From Sphacelaria rigidula (lineage: Eukaryota > Phaeophyceae > Sphacelariales): DNA of 21,097 nucleotides. The notes under the pieces were generated by a model that was not told the origin of the DNA, did no database searches, and saw only the letters and a list, made by a program, of their open reading frames with translations. Of the stretch, positions 1 to 8,419 are shown piece after piece; positions within the stretch are counted from its first letter, which is position 1, and the number at the start of each line of letters is the position of its first letter. A program made the translations under genes and the position numbers. The stretch is taken from assembly GCA_964200075.2 (NCBI GenBank), contig CAXNAA020000466.1:1-21097 (forward strand), read 5' to 3'.

Positions 1-141
1 GTTGTCAACAGCTCCATCGTAGGGAAGAACCTCCCAGCCGACGGTCATTTACCACCGTAAGAGGGAGAAGTACTACCTCGAACCGCGCTATGCCCCCCCC
101 AGATGCAAGGCGCTATGCCAGATTATGCGCAAAAATAAAAT

Positions 142-212
142 GGTCGTGTTGGGGTTCGAACTCGTGATCTCTGTAATAAGACGCGGTTCTACCAGTTTGA
201 CCACCGGGTGCC
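142..212 (-). other. tRNA-like sequence (pseudo-tRNA or SINE head)
   Basis: On the minus strand this reads like a tRNA gene. An A-box-like TGGTCAAACTGG is followed about 35 nt later by a B-box-like AGTTCGAACCC. Immediately downstream is TTTTATTTTT (plus 131-140), which would serve as a pol III terminator. However, the acceptor, T-stem and anticodon stems do not pair properly when folded by hand, so a working tRNA is unlikely. A tRNA pseudogene or a tRNA-derived SINE head fits better. The boxes and T-run are seen; the class is inferred. Confidence 0.35.
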
Positions 213-239
213 ACACGAAAAATTGGATGCTGTGGATAA

Positions 240-387
240 TTCGAAGAGTTAGGCGCTGAAATTTTGACACATCATTTTGATTATCACTACGCGCAACATT
301 TCTCGGAGTGCATCCAGATTTCGTTTTTTTTCACGGACTTATATCGTTTTTCTAGTTTTCGAAAAAAAATCGAATCGCTCTAACTTC

Positions 388-451
<64 letters not shown>

Positions 452-528
452 CCAATGCACCCCCAGAAATGTTGTGCGTAGTGATGATAAAAATGTCGTG
501 TCAAAATTTCAGCGCCTAACTCTTCGAA
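240..528. repeat. Foldback (inverted-repeat) structure
   Basis: The left arm (240-314) and right arm (455-528) are inverted copies of each other. Both carry TTCGAAGAGTTAGGCGCTGA, then AATTTTGACAC, CACTACG and CAACATTTCT, with only scattered mismatches over about 75 nt. The loop (315-454) contains the TG microsatellite. No open frame is convincing. The right arm ends where recognisable Copia sequence begins (about 530), so the element may have inserted there or may mark the truncation point. It could be a small foldback transposon or two head-to-head copies of a short repeat. Confidence 0.75.
389..448. repeat. (TG)30 dinucleotide microsatellite
   Basis: Uninterrupted TG repeat of 30 units, located in the loop between the arms of the foldback at 240-528. 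It makes two overlapping frames look open (poly-Cys-Val translations), but these are composition artefacts and not genes. Confidence 0.98.
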
Positions 529-554
529 CTACCCGCCGCATCGCCAGAATTTAT

Positions 555-935
555 TCACAAATCACTGTCAGCTGGCCCAGCCTGAACACGTTCGTTGTTC
601 TTTCTTAGACTATTCATCTCGTTTGAAGCCGTCTTCCGCCGTTCTTCTTCGGGGAGGCTCATGGCCTCATTGAACGTGTTCGGGATTCTTTCGGCTTTCT
701 TCCCCACCGAACAACTCGAGAGGCTGGTCGTTGTGTAGGCATAGTCCACGACTGATTCCGCCCCAAATGTCTGAGTTTCGACATCTGGTAGGAGCGCGTT
801 GGTGTATGTTTGCAGTCGTCGTAGCTCAGAGAGCATTTTGTCGTCCACAGTCGCTGCAAGGTGCGTAGAAGCTGCGTCGTCGCTTTTGCCGTTGCGTTCC
901 CTAAAGGAGCGCGCTGCAATGCCTGCGCGCGTCAC
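555..935 (-). pseudogene. Copia linker and first block of reverse transcriptase (truncated)
   Basis: The frame ends with IPNTFNEAMSLPEEERRKT followed by NEMNSLRKNNERVQ. This resembles the block that opens the Copia RT domain (P.T..EA...P....W..A...E..SL..N), with the usual Trp missing. The frame stops at 555 and the RT fingers, palm with the YVDD motif, and RNase H are absent from the window. Upstream residues are a linker (residues 1-80). Truncation near 530 coincides with the right arm of the foldback at 240-528. Confidence 0.7.
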
Positions 936-1120
936 TGCAAGAGTTACTCGATGGTGAAAGTGTAGTGACTCGGCTTGGTGCTGTGAGGGGTTGCAGTTTG
1001 CTCCAGCGGTGCACGGCTCTCCGGTGATGTTGTTGGCGACTTCTCTTCACGAGGTGTGTCGTCGTCGTACAGCATGTCCTGCTTGGTGATAGCGCTGATT
1101 CTCTCCAAAAGATCGGCTAC

Positions 1121-1410
1121 CTATGACTCGTTAGATATCCCGCGGGCAGTGACATGATCGACAGAGGCATGAGCTGGTTGAGCTAGAGCGGAGGTGTGGT
1201 CGCGAAGATCAGGGAAGAAGTCGTAATTGTGGTCCTCTCTGTTGCTGGACTCCTCGTCCCCAAGTGAAGATGGGTGTGTCCAAAGTTGTGGCTCTCCCGT
1301 CGGTGTAAGGTGTAACGGTGTCGCGATGAAGACAACGTTCCTACTCTCCATGATACGTCGGGTGGCCGGGTTGTAGACTCGGTAGCTCTCGCTGTCATTA
1401 CTGTACCCAA
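1121..1410 (-). pseudogene. Copia integrase C-terminal region and linker to RT
   Basis: Short frames continue the post-core region: SYRVYNPATRRIMESRNVVF can be read across the 1415-1330 area, matching the Copia segment in which the displayed sequence and the R..V.F motif precede the linker. The next 70 or so codons (to 1121) are Asp, Glu, Ser and His rich linker without recognisable domains. Stops and frame changes surround it. Confidence 0.65.
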
Positions 1411-1414
1411 CTAG

Positions 1415-1832
1415 TCATCCTTCAACTGCTTTGAGAGCGAGTTTTGAAGTGTGCCTCCCGATATGGACGAAAGCTCTGGCTTCGACAACTCGAAGGTCTT
1501 GGAGATCCGGTTCTGTCTCCTTCAGCATCTTATGAGGGGACTGCATATCAAGCGCGGCATGCGGTGATCTGTTTGCAAGGGAGGTCGCTGTGAACATTTA
1601 TTCTCCCTAGAGAAAAAGTCGGTAAACCGCTGTCGGCAAGCATGCGCTGGATCATGGCTGCAAGCGTCCTCCCTACGCGTTCTGACAGGCCGATTCGTTG
1701 TGGTGTATTGGTGCTCGCAAACTCTAGCAATATGCCTGTCTGCCGGCAGTATGTTCTGAATTCGTTGCCAATAAACTCACCCCCTTTGCCTACCCTGAGT
1801 CGTTCGACCCGAACGCCGCCAGGAACCACCAT
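1415..1832 (-). pseudogene. Copia integrase, second half of core
   Basis: The first frame (1832-1548) contains LRVGKGGEFIGNEF, where LRSDNGGEF is usual, so the second catalytic aspartate is lost. It then has GILLEFASTNTPQRIGLSER, with the glutamate of the catalytic triad still present, and GRTLAAMIQRMLADSGLP. Around 1590 the reading moves to the frame carrying NRSPHAALDMQSPHKML and VEARAFVHIGRHTSKLALKA, the usual Copia sequence after the core. With one catalytic residue and the frame broken, this cannot be active. Confidence 0.85.
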
Positions 1833-1835
1833 TGA

Positions 1836-2134
1836 TTACATGAAGGACTGAAATGCGTGAAGTGCGCCGTCTTTGCTTTTTAGGAGGTAAATTTCCGTCC
1901 ATCTGGTATGCTCGTCGGAGATTTTGCAGGCGTACTTGAAATCTCCGTGGGCCTCCGGCATCATCGGTCCCATCAAATCTGTCACGACAAGTTGGAAGGT
2001 GCGTTGAACTTTGTCGTTGGCTGTCTTCGGATGAGCAAGTTGATGGACTTTCCCAACAGCGCGAATATCACAGTCCGGGACAGATCCACCGAAGTCCACC
2101 CGCTTACTTTCGACGGTTTTGAGAAGATTCAAAC
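1836..2134 (-). pseudogene. Copia integrase, N-terminal zinc region and first half of core
   Basis: The frame continues the pre-integrase domain (LNLLKTVESKRVDF) with a damaged zinc motif, CDIRAVGKVHQLAHPK, where the second cysteine expected in CDIC is arginine. It then enters the integrase core with LVVTDLMGPM (first catalytic Asp) and KISDEHTRWTEIYLLKSK. A full integrase inserts element cDNA into the genome. Sequence upstream of position 2134 in this frame belongs to the MITE. The core continues in another frame below 1836. Confidence 0.85.
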
Positions 2135-2384
2135 GACTAATGCCGAGATAGCCCCCCCACAAAAAGTGCACGGGAGACCGTCCGACAAACCGGCTGCGAT
2201 TCCACTTTTGGGCTCGTTTGCAGCAATGCCGCCCACATGAAAGGCTTGTAGCAGTCCGAAATCAGCTATAACGCCCAAATAAGTCGCGTCGTGGAACACG
2301 AAACCAGCTCTAACGGCATTTATGATCATCGCCTCCGTGCGCATTTTTGGCCGGTTTGTTGGGGGGGGGCTATCTCGGCAGCAG
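2135..2384. mobile_element. 250-bp MITE inserted in Copia pol
   Basis: The ends are inverted: GACTAATGCCGAGATAGCCC on the left, and CTGCTGCCGAGATAGCCC as the reverse complement of the right, both followed by a C-run (G9 at 2361-2369 on the plus strand). TCAAAC is present on both sides (2129-2134 and 2385-2390), a likely 6-bp target duplication. Removing the element with one duplication copy joins the Copia reading as SNSLNLLKTV in frame, which strongly supports insertion here. There is no transposase inside, so it is non-autonomous. A related element is at 19464-19737. Superfamily not assigned. Confidence 0.8.
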
Positions 2385-3009
2385 TCAAACTATTACTGTT
2401 CAAGTGCCCCATTCGCCGATGCCATAGCATGGCGGCGTCTGCAGCTTGCATAGCCAGTCCAGGCGCATCGTTGCCACTGATTACTCCTAGAGAAAAGAAG
2501 TTCAGCCCACTTTCCAGCTCCTGGAGCGGAACGGTGAAGTTATTTGTCTCCAGTCTTGGGTTGTTTATCTCGAAAATTGATACCACTCCTTTTTTTGTCG
2601 CTTGCTTGACGGAGAACAGATTCCGTCCCAAGCCAGGCACAACCAAACACGAAATCTGGACCAGGCGTTTGATCCTTCCGTCGTCTTTGATGTGTCCGCG
2701 GAGCAGTCCCTTACCAACCCCTGCCAGTTGGTGTCCCCCTGCGGTGATCTTACGCGAGATCGCCAGTTCCTGGTCGTTGTAGAATTTGTGTCGCAGCCCC
2801 AGGATGAAGGTATCGTCACAGTAATGTTCCGACGCGCCACTGTCTACCATGACAGACAGAGCTGACAGAGCTATTGCTGCCCTCTTTCTACTTGTTGAGA
2901 GCGGGTCCAGCCGCAAGAGCCGACCCGTCATCAGCGTCGGTGATACCGCCAAATGTTTCAGCGTTGTCGTCGAGGTTCGACGTTGCTCGGTGGTATAATG
3001 AGATCCCAA
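2385..3009 (-). pseudogene. Copia aspartic protease and GAG-pre-integrase (5' part)
   Basis: Around residue 56 of this frame is VDSGASEHYCDD, an intact retropepsin active-site motif of Copia type. The conserved LVVPGLGRNLFSVKQ follows about 65 residues later, then LWHRRMGHLNSNSL, the start of the GAG-pre-integrase domain with its first zinc-binding histidines. The protease would cut the polyprotein; the following domain binds zinc at the integrase N-terminus. The reading breaks at LNSNSLT, exactly where the MITE is inserted; the few residues after it in this frame are encoded by the MITE end. This is the best-preserved part of the element. Confidence 0.9.
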
Positions 3010-3590
3010 ACATCAAACAGACGTAATGAATCACGGCTATGATGGCCAACGCGCGAGCTGTTGGGAAAAGTGCCTCCTTGATTCCCCGCAATATGTTGTG
3101 AGCACTGCGCTGGAACTCCAGACCCCCGGCCTCCTCGGCCCCGTCCGTCTCTCCGGTAGCACTGAAGAGTCCGCTGCTGTCAAATGAAGTAACGGGTTTG
3201 CTTGTTGGGACGAACGGCCAAAGGTTGTCCGTTCCCCGGGAATCTCGTGTTCTGGGTGCTTCTAATGCATTAAAGGAGATGGCCGGGGTCTGCTTCCTTG
3301 CACTGGTGACTGGTGGGTAACCTGACCACTGCGCGAGATTTGCCGTCTGCTGATTGTTTACCCCCTGCTGGTTGCGCCGTCGCAAGAAACGGCACTCTTC
3401 GTCGCTGTGGGTTGTTGACATGTGGAAGGAGCACCACTTACCTTCTGTCCCTTTTTTTTTGTCTCCTCCTGTCAGTGCTTGGGCCGCGTTTCGAGTGGGG
3501 CGATTTCTTTCAAGGTGGTCTCGCTTTCCGCAGACGAAGCATGTTCTGTGGTTTTTTCTGCTATCACCACGTCTACTGGCCTGCATGGCG
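3000..3590 (-). pseudogene. Copia nucleocapsid (zinc knuckle) and linker
   Basis: This frame begins around QASRRGDSRKNHRTC and carries a degraded CCHC knuckle, CFVCGKRDHLERNR, in which the last cysteine has become arginine. A second motif follows, CSFHMSTTHSDEEC, of the kind seen in Copia gag before the protease. The rest is a low-complexity linker of Pro, Ser and Thr, then a short hydrophobic stretch (AIIAVIHYVCLMFGISLY). That could be a membrane segment but lies in a decayed linker and may mean nothing. The frame runs open to 2888, while the protease lies in another frame starting near 3009, so a second frameshift lies here. Confidence 0.75.
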
Positions 3591-4293
3591 ACTCGCGGCC
3601 TGCGACCAAGTTGATGGCATCTGGGCGAGAGAGATAGTCGGTATACAGGGTGCTGACCATGTATCGGAGATCCGCCAAACTATAATCACGGCTCTCGCAG
3701 CTAGCAATACGAACCATTTCGTACTTGGCAGGCAGGGCTCGGAGGATAATGTTCTCGTACCGCTCGTCGGGCATACCTTGTCCCATTTCATCTAGGCGGT
3801 CACGGTAGCCATCCATGACAAACAGAAATTCTTGCGGTTCATCTCCGGACTGCATCGTTGTAGTGTGACATTTTTTGTGGAACTCCCTTCGTGCCTCTTT
3901 GCTATTGCCGTTACATTTGTTGTGCAGCGCTGCGAACGCCGCTTGTCCGTCCCCGATCCCATCCTGTTGGGTTTTTCCCATAGGACGTCTGACGGTACTG
4001 TTTGCTGTTTTTTCCGTGCTAAAGAAAATAAAACAAAACAGATAATTGCTTGCACGATCCCACGCCACTGAAGCTGTCGTGTCACAGGGTGGTTGTTCAT
4101 CATTGATTACGGTGGACCTGGGTCTTTGCCGCCCCTGCAGGAGTTTTGCGGCCGTACCGTGGTGAAGGGAGAGGATGATCCGGAGTTTGTCTTTAAATTC
4201 CCGGAAACTCGCTTTATCTCTGCCATCAAACTTTGGACAGGTGAATTTTGGGGTAAACGGGTTGACTTTGGGTGGATCGTTGAAAGTGCCCAA
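3580..4293 (-). pseudogene. gag: Copia gag polyprotein, capsid part
   Basis: The frame opens with an ATG at 4293 and a Copia-like start (DPPKVNPFTPKF, then FDGRDKASFREFKDKL). The body of the gag domain follows, with ALHNKCNGNSKEARREF, GDEPQEFLFVMDGYRDRLDE and DERYENIILRALPAKYE, as in UBN2-type Copia gag. It would form the virus-like particle that packages the element RNA. The frame stays open to 3472, but from about 3590 the homologous reading moves to another frame that carries the zinc knuckle, so a frameshift separates capsid from nucleocapsid. The start lies within about 20 bp of the oppositely oriented Gypsy gag. Confidence 0.85.
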
Positions 4294-4850
4294 ACATGAA
4301 CGCTTGTTCAGTAAACAAGCCTCCAGACGCTTTTATCAAAAGCATCGAGACTACGAGGAGGTGGTGTCAGGGAGTAATAAAGGCCGGGCGGTCAAGTGCG
4401 CACTGTTGACCATGCAAGAGTGGGTGCCTAGGCACATTTAGAATTTCGTGTCTGACACCATCTTGGACGGGCCGGCACTGTAGAAGACAAACTGCAGCAA
4501 GGGATTGCATGCCACGCGAAATGCTGAACCGATATGGGAATCGAACCGTCCGAAGCTGCAGCAGGCGTGAAAAAGGCGCTTGCCGCACAATCTGAATCAA
4601 CCGCAATGAGTCGAGTAGAAGGGTAATGGAGTTCATTACGAGAGTACTTTGCGGAAAATGCGAGTGCAGGGTGAGTTTTCGTTGAATCTGATCGTACGTT
4701 CAGGCCTGGTCCAGCACACATCAATACCAGAGCTATGCTCGCCGGGCTAACCCCACCTGAGTTCAAGAATAAAGTTCAAAACATACTCTACATGAAAGGG
4801 GGCTGGAAAGTGCGCCCGAAAATAGTGTACTTCAAAGTATGAGGTAGCTC
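4275..4850 (+). pseudogene. gag: Gypsy gag, copy 1
   Basis: Starts around KVPKHERLFSKQASRRFYQK, which aligns with LKAPECGRHFSEDTSRRFVQ in copy 2, and continues RDYEEVVSGSNKGRAVKCAL to a TAG at 4439. The rest is recovered only by changing frame: PSEAAAGVKKALAAQSEST, AMSRVEG then a stop, REYFAENASAG, GPAHINTRAMLAGLTPPEFK and ILYMKGGWK. These all match copy 2. The gag would form the particle shell. At least three stops and several frame changes make it non-functional. Confidence 0.8.
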
Positions 4851-5033
4851 ATGACATGGCGGAAATATGGAAGACTGTGGAGGAGGTTGATAAACACACG
4901 CCGCCAGCAATCGTAACTTAGGCAAAAGAGCGGTTCACAAGGTTCGAAAAACGTGGCATCGCAGGCCGTAGCAGCGGGTAGTAGCGGTTCTAGCTCAAAA
5001 AAGCCTCACCAACCTGGTCCCAGCTACACAGGC

Positions 5034-5716
5034 TGCTTTCAGTCAACAAGGGTCGCTACAAGAAGGACTGTAAGAAACAGAGCACACCTGTGGCCACTGT
5101 GAGTGCGTCAGGTGGGCAAGCGAAGTTGCTGCAGCAGCAGCAACAACAACAACAACAGGTGTATGGACAGCGGGGGGGCAGTAAAGGTCCTGCTCCCACA
5201 AGGGCTGTTTTCCCAGAGGATAGTGCTAGCAGTGCTGAGGTCATGTTGCCATCCCAGCCTTCTGCTCCAGCTCTTGCAGTTAAACTCCCACTGCCGGCGG
5301 GACCGGTTCAGGAGTGGATGTCTCAGACAGTGCCTGTATGACGGGGCTTGCACGCCGCTGAGGTTGCAGATTTACAGGCCGAGGGCGTCATGGTTGACAA
5401 GAAGCAGCGATGCTGCCGGGCAGACTTATTTGTTCCTGGTTCCGCAGCCAAGAACGGTTGCCCTGTCACTGCAGATTTGGATTTGGGGGCTGGCATCACT
5501 ATCATGTCTGAAAAAGTGGCGGCTCAGTTGCAAGCAGCGTTTCCTGATATGCAAGTTGTCACGAGCATGGCTCGCCCAAACTCGGTGAAACTAGCTGACG
5601 GTAATGTGCGGAGCATGCAGCCGAAGGCGTGCCTCGTGCGCAGTGCTCTACTCACTAGCTGGGTCCCGGTGGTGTTGCATCCGTGTCATTATGCGCCTTA
5701 TGCCAAGTGCCGATGA
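5034..5716 (+). pseudogene. Gypsy zinc knuckle, polyQ and aspartic-protease-like domain, copy 1
   Basis: A frameshifted knuckle is split between GCF in one frame and NKGRYKKDCKK in the next. A CAG/CAA-encoded run of nine Gln follows (5131-5158), then a TGA at 5339-5341. After that the same frame stays open to 5716 with GCPVTADLDLGAGITIMSEK, the retropepsin-like core. The catalytic D-S/T-G triplet reads DLG, so the protease is probably dead. QVVTSMARPNSVKLADGNV and the following strands match copy 2 closely. The reading then passes to the next frame near 5700. Confidence 0.8.
5131..5158 (+). repeat. CAG/CAA trinucleotide run (polyQ in gag-pro)
   Basis: Nine glutamine codons, first CAG then mostly CAA, in the Gypsy gag-protease linker. 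The minus-strand copy has a six-Gln run at the matching place (plus 13783-13803), so the run is a family feature that differs in length between copies. Confidence 0.95.
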
Positions 5717-6125
5717 TGTGGTGATTATCGGGAGCGGTACGCTGGAGGCCATGGGCATTGACGTGTACTGTGGGCTGGTATGCGCACGCTCAAGACACAC
5801 ATCGGTGATAGGTGCCGATATGCCTGAATTCCGAGAATATAGGCGTGTCAGCATTGTGATTGAGGCATTACAAGATCCAGGTGGACAAGAGGAGCCTGTG
5901 GATTCCTCCGTCGAGTAATTGATGTCGCGTGGTCCCGAGATGAACATGACTCCAGAGGAGGAGATGGCAGAGCATCGCGTTGCACTGGATCATGCGCTAC
6001 AGGCGGCCGCAGATAAGGGCATGTCGGCGAGCCGCGTTAGTAAGCTTCGGGAGATTGTCGGGCGCCGTGTCAACGCTTTTCAGCGAGCGCTGCGCGGGAG
6101 CTTCGCGGTTCCAAACTCGCCGTGA
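5700..6125 (+). pseudogene. Gypsy protease tail and pre-RT linker, copy 1, up to deletion junction
   Basis: MPSADDVVIIGSGTLEAMGI matches MPRTDDVKIMGSPTLEALGI of copy 2, the last part of the protease-like domain. Then come EALQDPGGQEEPVDSSVE and a TAA at 5916-5918 where copy 2 has Arg. The linker (ADKGMSASRVSKLREIVG, AFQRALRG) follows. Just after RALRG the sequence jumps to SFAVPNSP, which belongs to the end of the integrase core. The final TGA (6123-6125) sits where the family has Trp (PWSNG), a simple TGG to TGA change. Confidence 0.8.
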
Positions 6126-6443
6126 TCAAATGGGACGTGTGAAAGGATGATGCGAGAGGTTGGCTGTACTCTGAAGGCGATGCTGCAAGAAGAGAGGCGC
6201 GATGTTTGTGACTAGGTGGGGCTGGTACCTGCCGTGCACGTTGAACACGGCATCCCGCGAGGGCTACGCCAGTACGCCATAACATGTGCTGTTTGGACGT
6301 GCGCCGCGAACGACGTTTTCAACCCTGGCATCATCGACCGGCGGCGAATGGCGACGTGATTTGCTGGATGAAGTCATGCTGCGGGAGAAGGTGGCATCAG
6401 TCGTGGAGACGCAGCAAGAGTTGCACAAGGATAGGCGCAGCGT
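6126..6443 (+). pseudogene. Gypsy integrase, end of core, copy 1
   Basis: Directly after the TGA the frame reads SNGTCERMMREV, TLKAMLQEERR and, after another stop, VGLVPAV. These match copy 2 residues CERMMRDIVRTLKVIMQEGR and WIGLVPAVQWALN. The glutamate in CERMM is the last residue of the D,D,E triad; the two aspartates lie in the deleted part. A frame change near 6286 leads to FGRAPRTTFSTLASSTGGEW and LDEVMLREKVASVVETQQEL, the helical linker after the core. Confidence 0.8.
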
Positions 6444-6974
6444 GTGGAGAAGACTCCTGAACTCCAACGACGTGTTGCCAGTGAGGGACAGGTGCCAATT
6501 TTCACGGTGGGTGATCATGTGTTGGCTGCGAGGGTTAGGCGCTCAGGGACAACGCCGAAACTCGTAAGTACGTGGACAGGGTCTTGGAGAACCATGGCAG
6601 CGGAGCAAAAACATGTCTACGAGATTCAGAGCATTGTGAATGGCGAGGTGAAGGACGCGCATGTCGCACGTCTTCGGTACTACGCGGACAACGAACTGGA
6701 GATCACCGCGGATCTGAAGGAGGTGTTCCAGTATGCATATGCTCAAGGAGAATTCGAAATGGAGGTCATCGTGGGTATATCTGAGGGTCACGAAGGAGAT
6801 GGTTACGATGTACGTGTGGATAGGGTGGGTTTCGATGACGATGAAAGTTCGTGGGAGCCGTTGGATGCCATTTTGAGAGGAGCGCCGCAGTTTGTACGAT
6901 CTGAACTGCGGAAGTTGAAATTTAATAAGCAGGTATACGCGCGTCTGACGGTCAAGTGTGGCATCAAGCTGTGA
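6444..6974 (+). pseudogene. Gypsy integrase C-terminal domain with chromodomain, copy 1
   Basis: The frame is open for 176 codons and ends at a natural TGA (6972-6974). It begins with the integrase C-terminal motif (FTVGDHVLAARVRRSGTTPK, STWTGSWRTM, HVYEIQSIVNGEVKDAHVAR), the small SH3-like domain. A chromodomain follows: FEMEVIVGISEGHEGDGYDV, VGFDDDESSWEPLDAIL and VRSELRKL. In the usual W-K-G-F motif the Trp is lost (RVGF here), while the later SSWEPL is kept. Chromodomains steer chromovirus integration to particular chromatin. This is the best-kept part of copy 1; the start codon is not meaningful because the domain is normally part of a polyprotein. Confidence 0.88.
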
Positions 6975-7282
6975 CTGGTTGTCTGAGTACTTCGTACATT
7001 GTATCATGCGATCGGTGTTCGTCGAGTATACCGCTCACTTCTCGTTTGCATGAAAATGAGGAGTAGCTCGTGCTGCTTTTTCAAACTGTACTGGCAGGGG
7101 GGTAGTGATTTGAACTTCATGCAGGACATAAATTGATCTTCACGAAGAGTTCCCTGATGCAGTATGGTATTGCATAATTGTTCCTTGTTGCCATCCCAGA
7201 TTTTTTGTCGGTGTCTACTGATGATCAAGCTCGTTTTCTACCGTTTAGTGGAACGCAGCTGGGGAGCGCTGTAGAGAAAGTA
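6975..7282. other. Non-coding stretch after Gypsy copy 1; possible polypurine tract
   Basis: No convincing open frame. The G-rich GGCAGGGGGGTAG at about 7092-7104 is followed by TG and could be the polypurine tract and 3' LTR start of Gypsy copy 1, but no matching 5' LTR is visible to confirm it. The stretch is cut by the inverted-repeat element that begins at 7283. Confidence 0.3.
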
Positions 7283-8419
7283 CAGTAGCACCTCTAGTAT
7301 GAGGATTACAGTAGCAGGTGGATATCAGGTTGATTGTTGAATGCGTAACATATTGTGTTTGCAGCGAGAGCAAAACAGGGATCACTTCTGTTTTCAACAA
7401 ACGAAGACAGCTGTTTGTGTAACTGCTTTAGTCGCGAAGTCTCTGGAACCCTCGACACGGAGGAAGCCTCGGGAGCAGTACCGAGTCATTTTTCTGATTT
7501 CAGACAAGTCTACAGATATCTTGCTTGTTCGGTACATGCGCAATCATGCTTCTGCCCACACAAAGTTTCTTGCCAAGGATACCCTTGTATGATCCGCCAC
7601 CCAGTTTCCGATTGCATGTTGATGACTCATTTATTTCTCCATGATGAATCGCTGGGTCTGCTCATCACATGTCAAAAATCCGTCCAAGTTTCTCTTTACA
7701 CTGTCGCTATCGGCGAAAGAAGTCTGGAACCCAGTTGAAATCCTCAAAATCAGAGGAGTGCAACCCTGTTCAGGGTGTCTGTCGGAGCACGCACAAGTAG
7801 ACGGTCGACTGAAAATTCGACGGCACATCCATATCGCTGGCATCATGCAAGCATCTTCTCACGCAGCGTCAATTGGGACCGGTCAATCGCTGTGGGTCAC
7901 GGTATTGAAAATTGACACGTTCAGTATAGCGCACACATGGGACTTGTAGACTGTCAGACGGAAGATTGTCGGCACAACCGTACTTGCCGGCATCATGCAA
8001 GCATCTTTTCAAACAGCATCACTTGTAACTGACCAATCGCTGTGGGTCACAGTATTAAATACTAACACGTTCAGTAGCGCCCACATGGAAATTGTCACAC
8101 ATGAGGTGCATTGAAAAAACAAGAAGTACATGATGCGTCTTATTTCCCACAGGAACCGGAGGAAATCGCACATAGCCATGAGTCCAGGAGGGGTCAATAA
8201 TAAACGTCCATCGTAGACTTGTCTGAAATCAGAACAAGGTCGCAAGATTTAAGCAGTTACACAGACAGCCCTCTTCGTTCGTTAAGCCAGAAGTGACTCC
8301 CTGTTTTGCTCTCCCTGCAAACACAACAGGTTACGCATTCAATAACCATCCTCCAACCCATTGTCACAAGATTTAACCTGCCACCTGCTACTGTAATCCT
8401 CATTCTAGAGGTGCTACTG
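7283..8419. mobile_element. 1.1-kb non-autonomous inverted-repeat DNA element with TA flanks
   Basis: The two ends are inverted copies: CAGTAGCACCTCTAGTATGA on the left, and CAGTAGCACCTCTAGAATGA as the reverse complement of the right. Homology continues inward for about 200 nt (left 7283-7517, right 8211-8419) with an extra 50 bp or so in the left arm. TA lies at each border (7281-7282, 8420-8421), as in Tc1/mariner/pogo insertions. The word TACAGTAGCA repeats 26 nt inside each end. The interior has no transposase, only a 150-bp tandem duplication. The flanks outside TA are also partly inverted (TGTAGA...TCTACA), so the true ends might lie slightly further out. Confidence 0.75.
7796..8095. 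repeat. Two-copy tandem repeat, 150-bp period
   Basis: Units 7796-7945 and 7946-8095 share GGCATCATGCAAGCATCTT, CAATCGCTGTGGGTCAC and ACACGTTCAGTA at a constant 150-bp offset, with scattered changes in between. The repeat sits in the centre of the inverted-repeat element 7283-8419 and contains no reading frame shared by both units. Confidence 0.85.

Larger units (their letters stand above)
530..4293 (-). mobile_element. Degenerate Ty1/Copia LTR retrotransposon, truncated at both ends
   Basis: Read on the minus strand, the order is gag, zinc knuckle, aspartic protease, GAG-pre-integrase, integrase and the start of RT. Protease-integrase-RT order is diagnostic of Copia. The element starts at its gag ATG (4293) with no LTR or primer-binding site visible upstream. 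It stops around 530-560 shortly after the first block of the RT domain, so most of RT and all of RNase H and the 3' LTR are missing. Several frameshifts (near 3590 and 3000, and between 1836 and 936), stops and a 250-bp MITE at 2135-2384 show it is dead. Confidence 0.9.
4275..6974 (+). mobile_element. Degenerate Ty3/Gypsy chromovirus, copy 1 (RT/RNase H deleted)
   Basis: Plus-strand order is gag, zinc knuckle, polyQ run, aspartic-protease-like domain, linker, integrase tail and chromodomain. Homology to the minus-strand copy at 11826-14747 is visible throughout in translation. At about 6095-6105 the linker before RT joins directly to the end of the integrase core (FAVPNSP then SNGTCERMM), so RT, RNase H and most of integrase are gone. 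Many stops and frameshifts are present. No LTR pair was found. Gag homology begins within about 20 bp of the start of the oppositely oriented Copia gag. Confidence 0.88.

Noticed and set aside
277-608. Plus-strand open frames with poly(Cys-Val) translation
   Set aside because: They exist only because the (TG)30 microsatellite has no stop codons; they are not genes.
2129-2344. 71-codon minus frame in the middle of Copia pol
   Set aside because: It lies within the MITE; it shares no homology with Copia proteins.
5103-5588. 161-codon plus frame overlapping the protease-like domain
   Set aside because: Out of frame with the recognised protease-like reading; a shadow frame through the CAG run.
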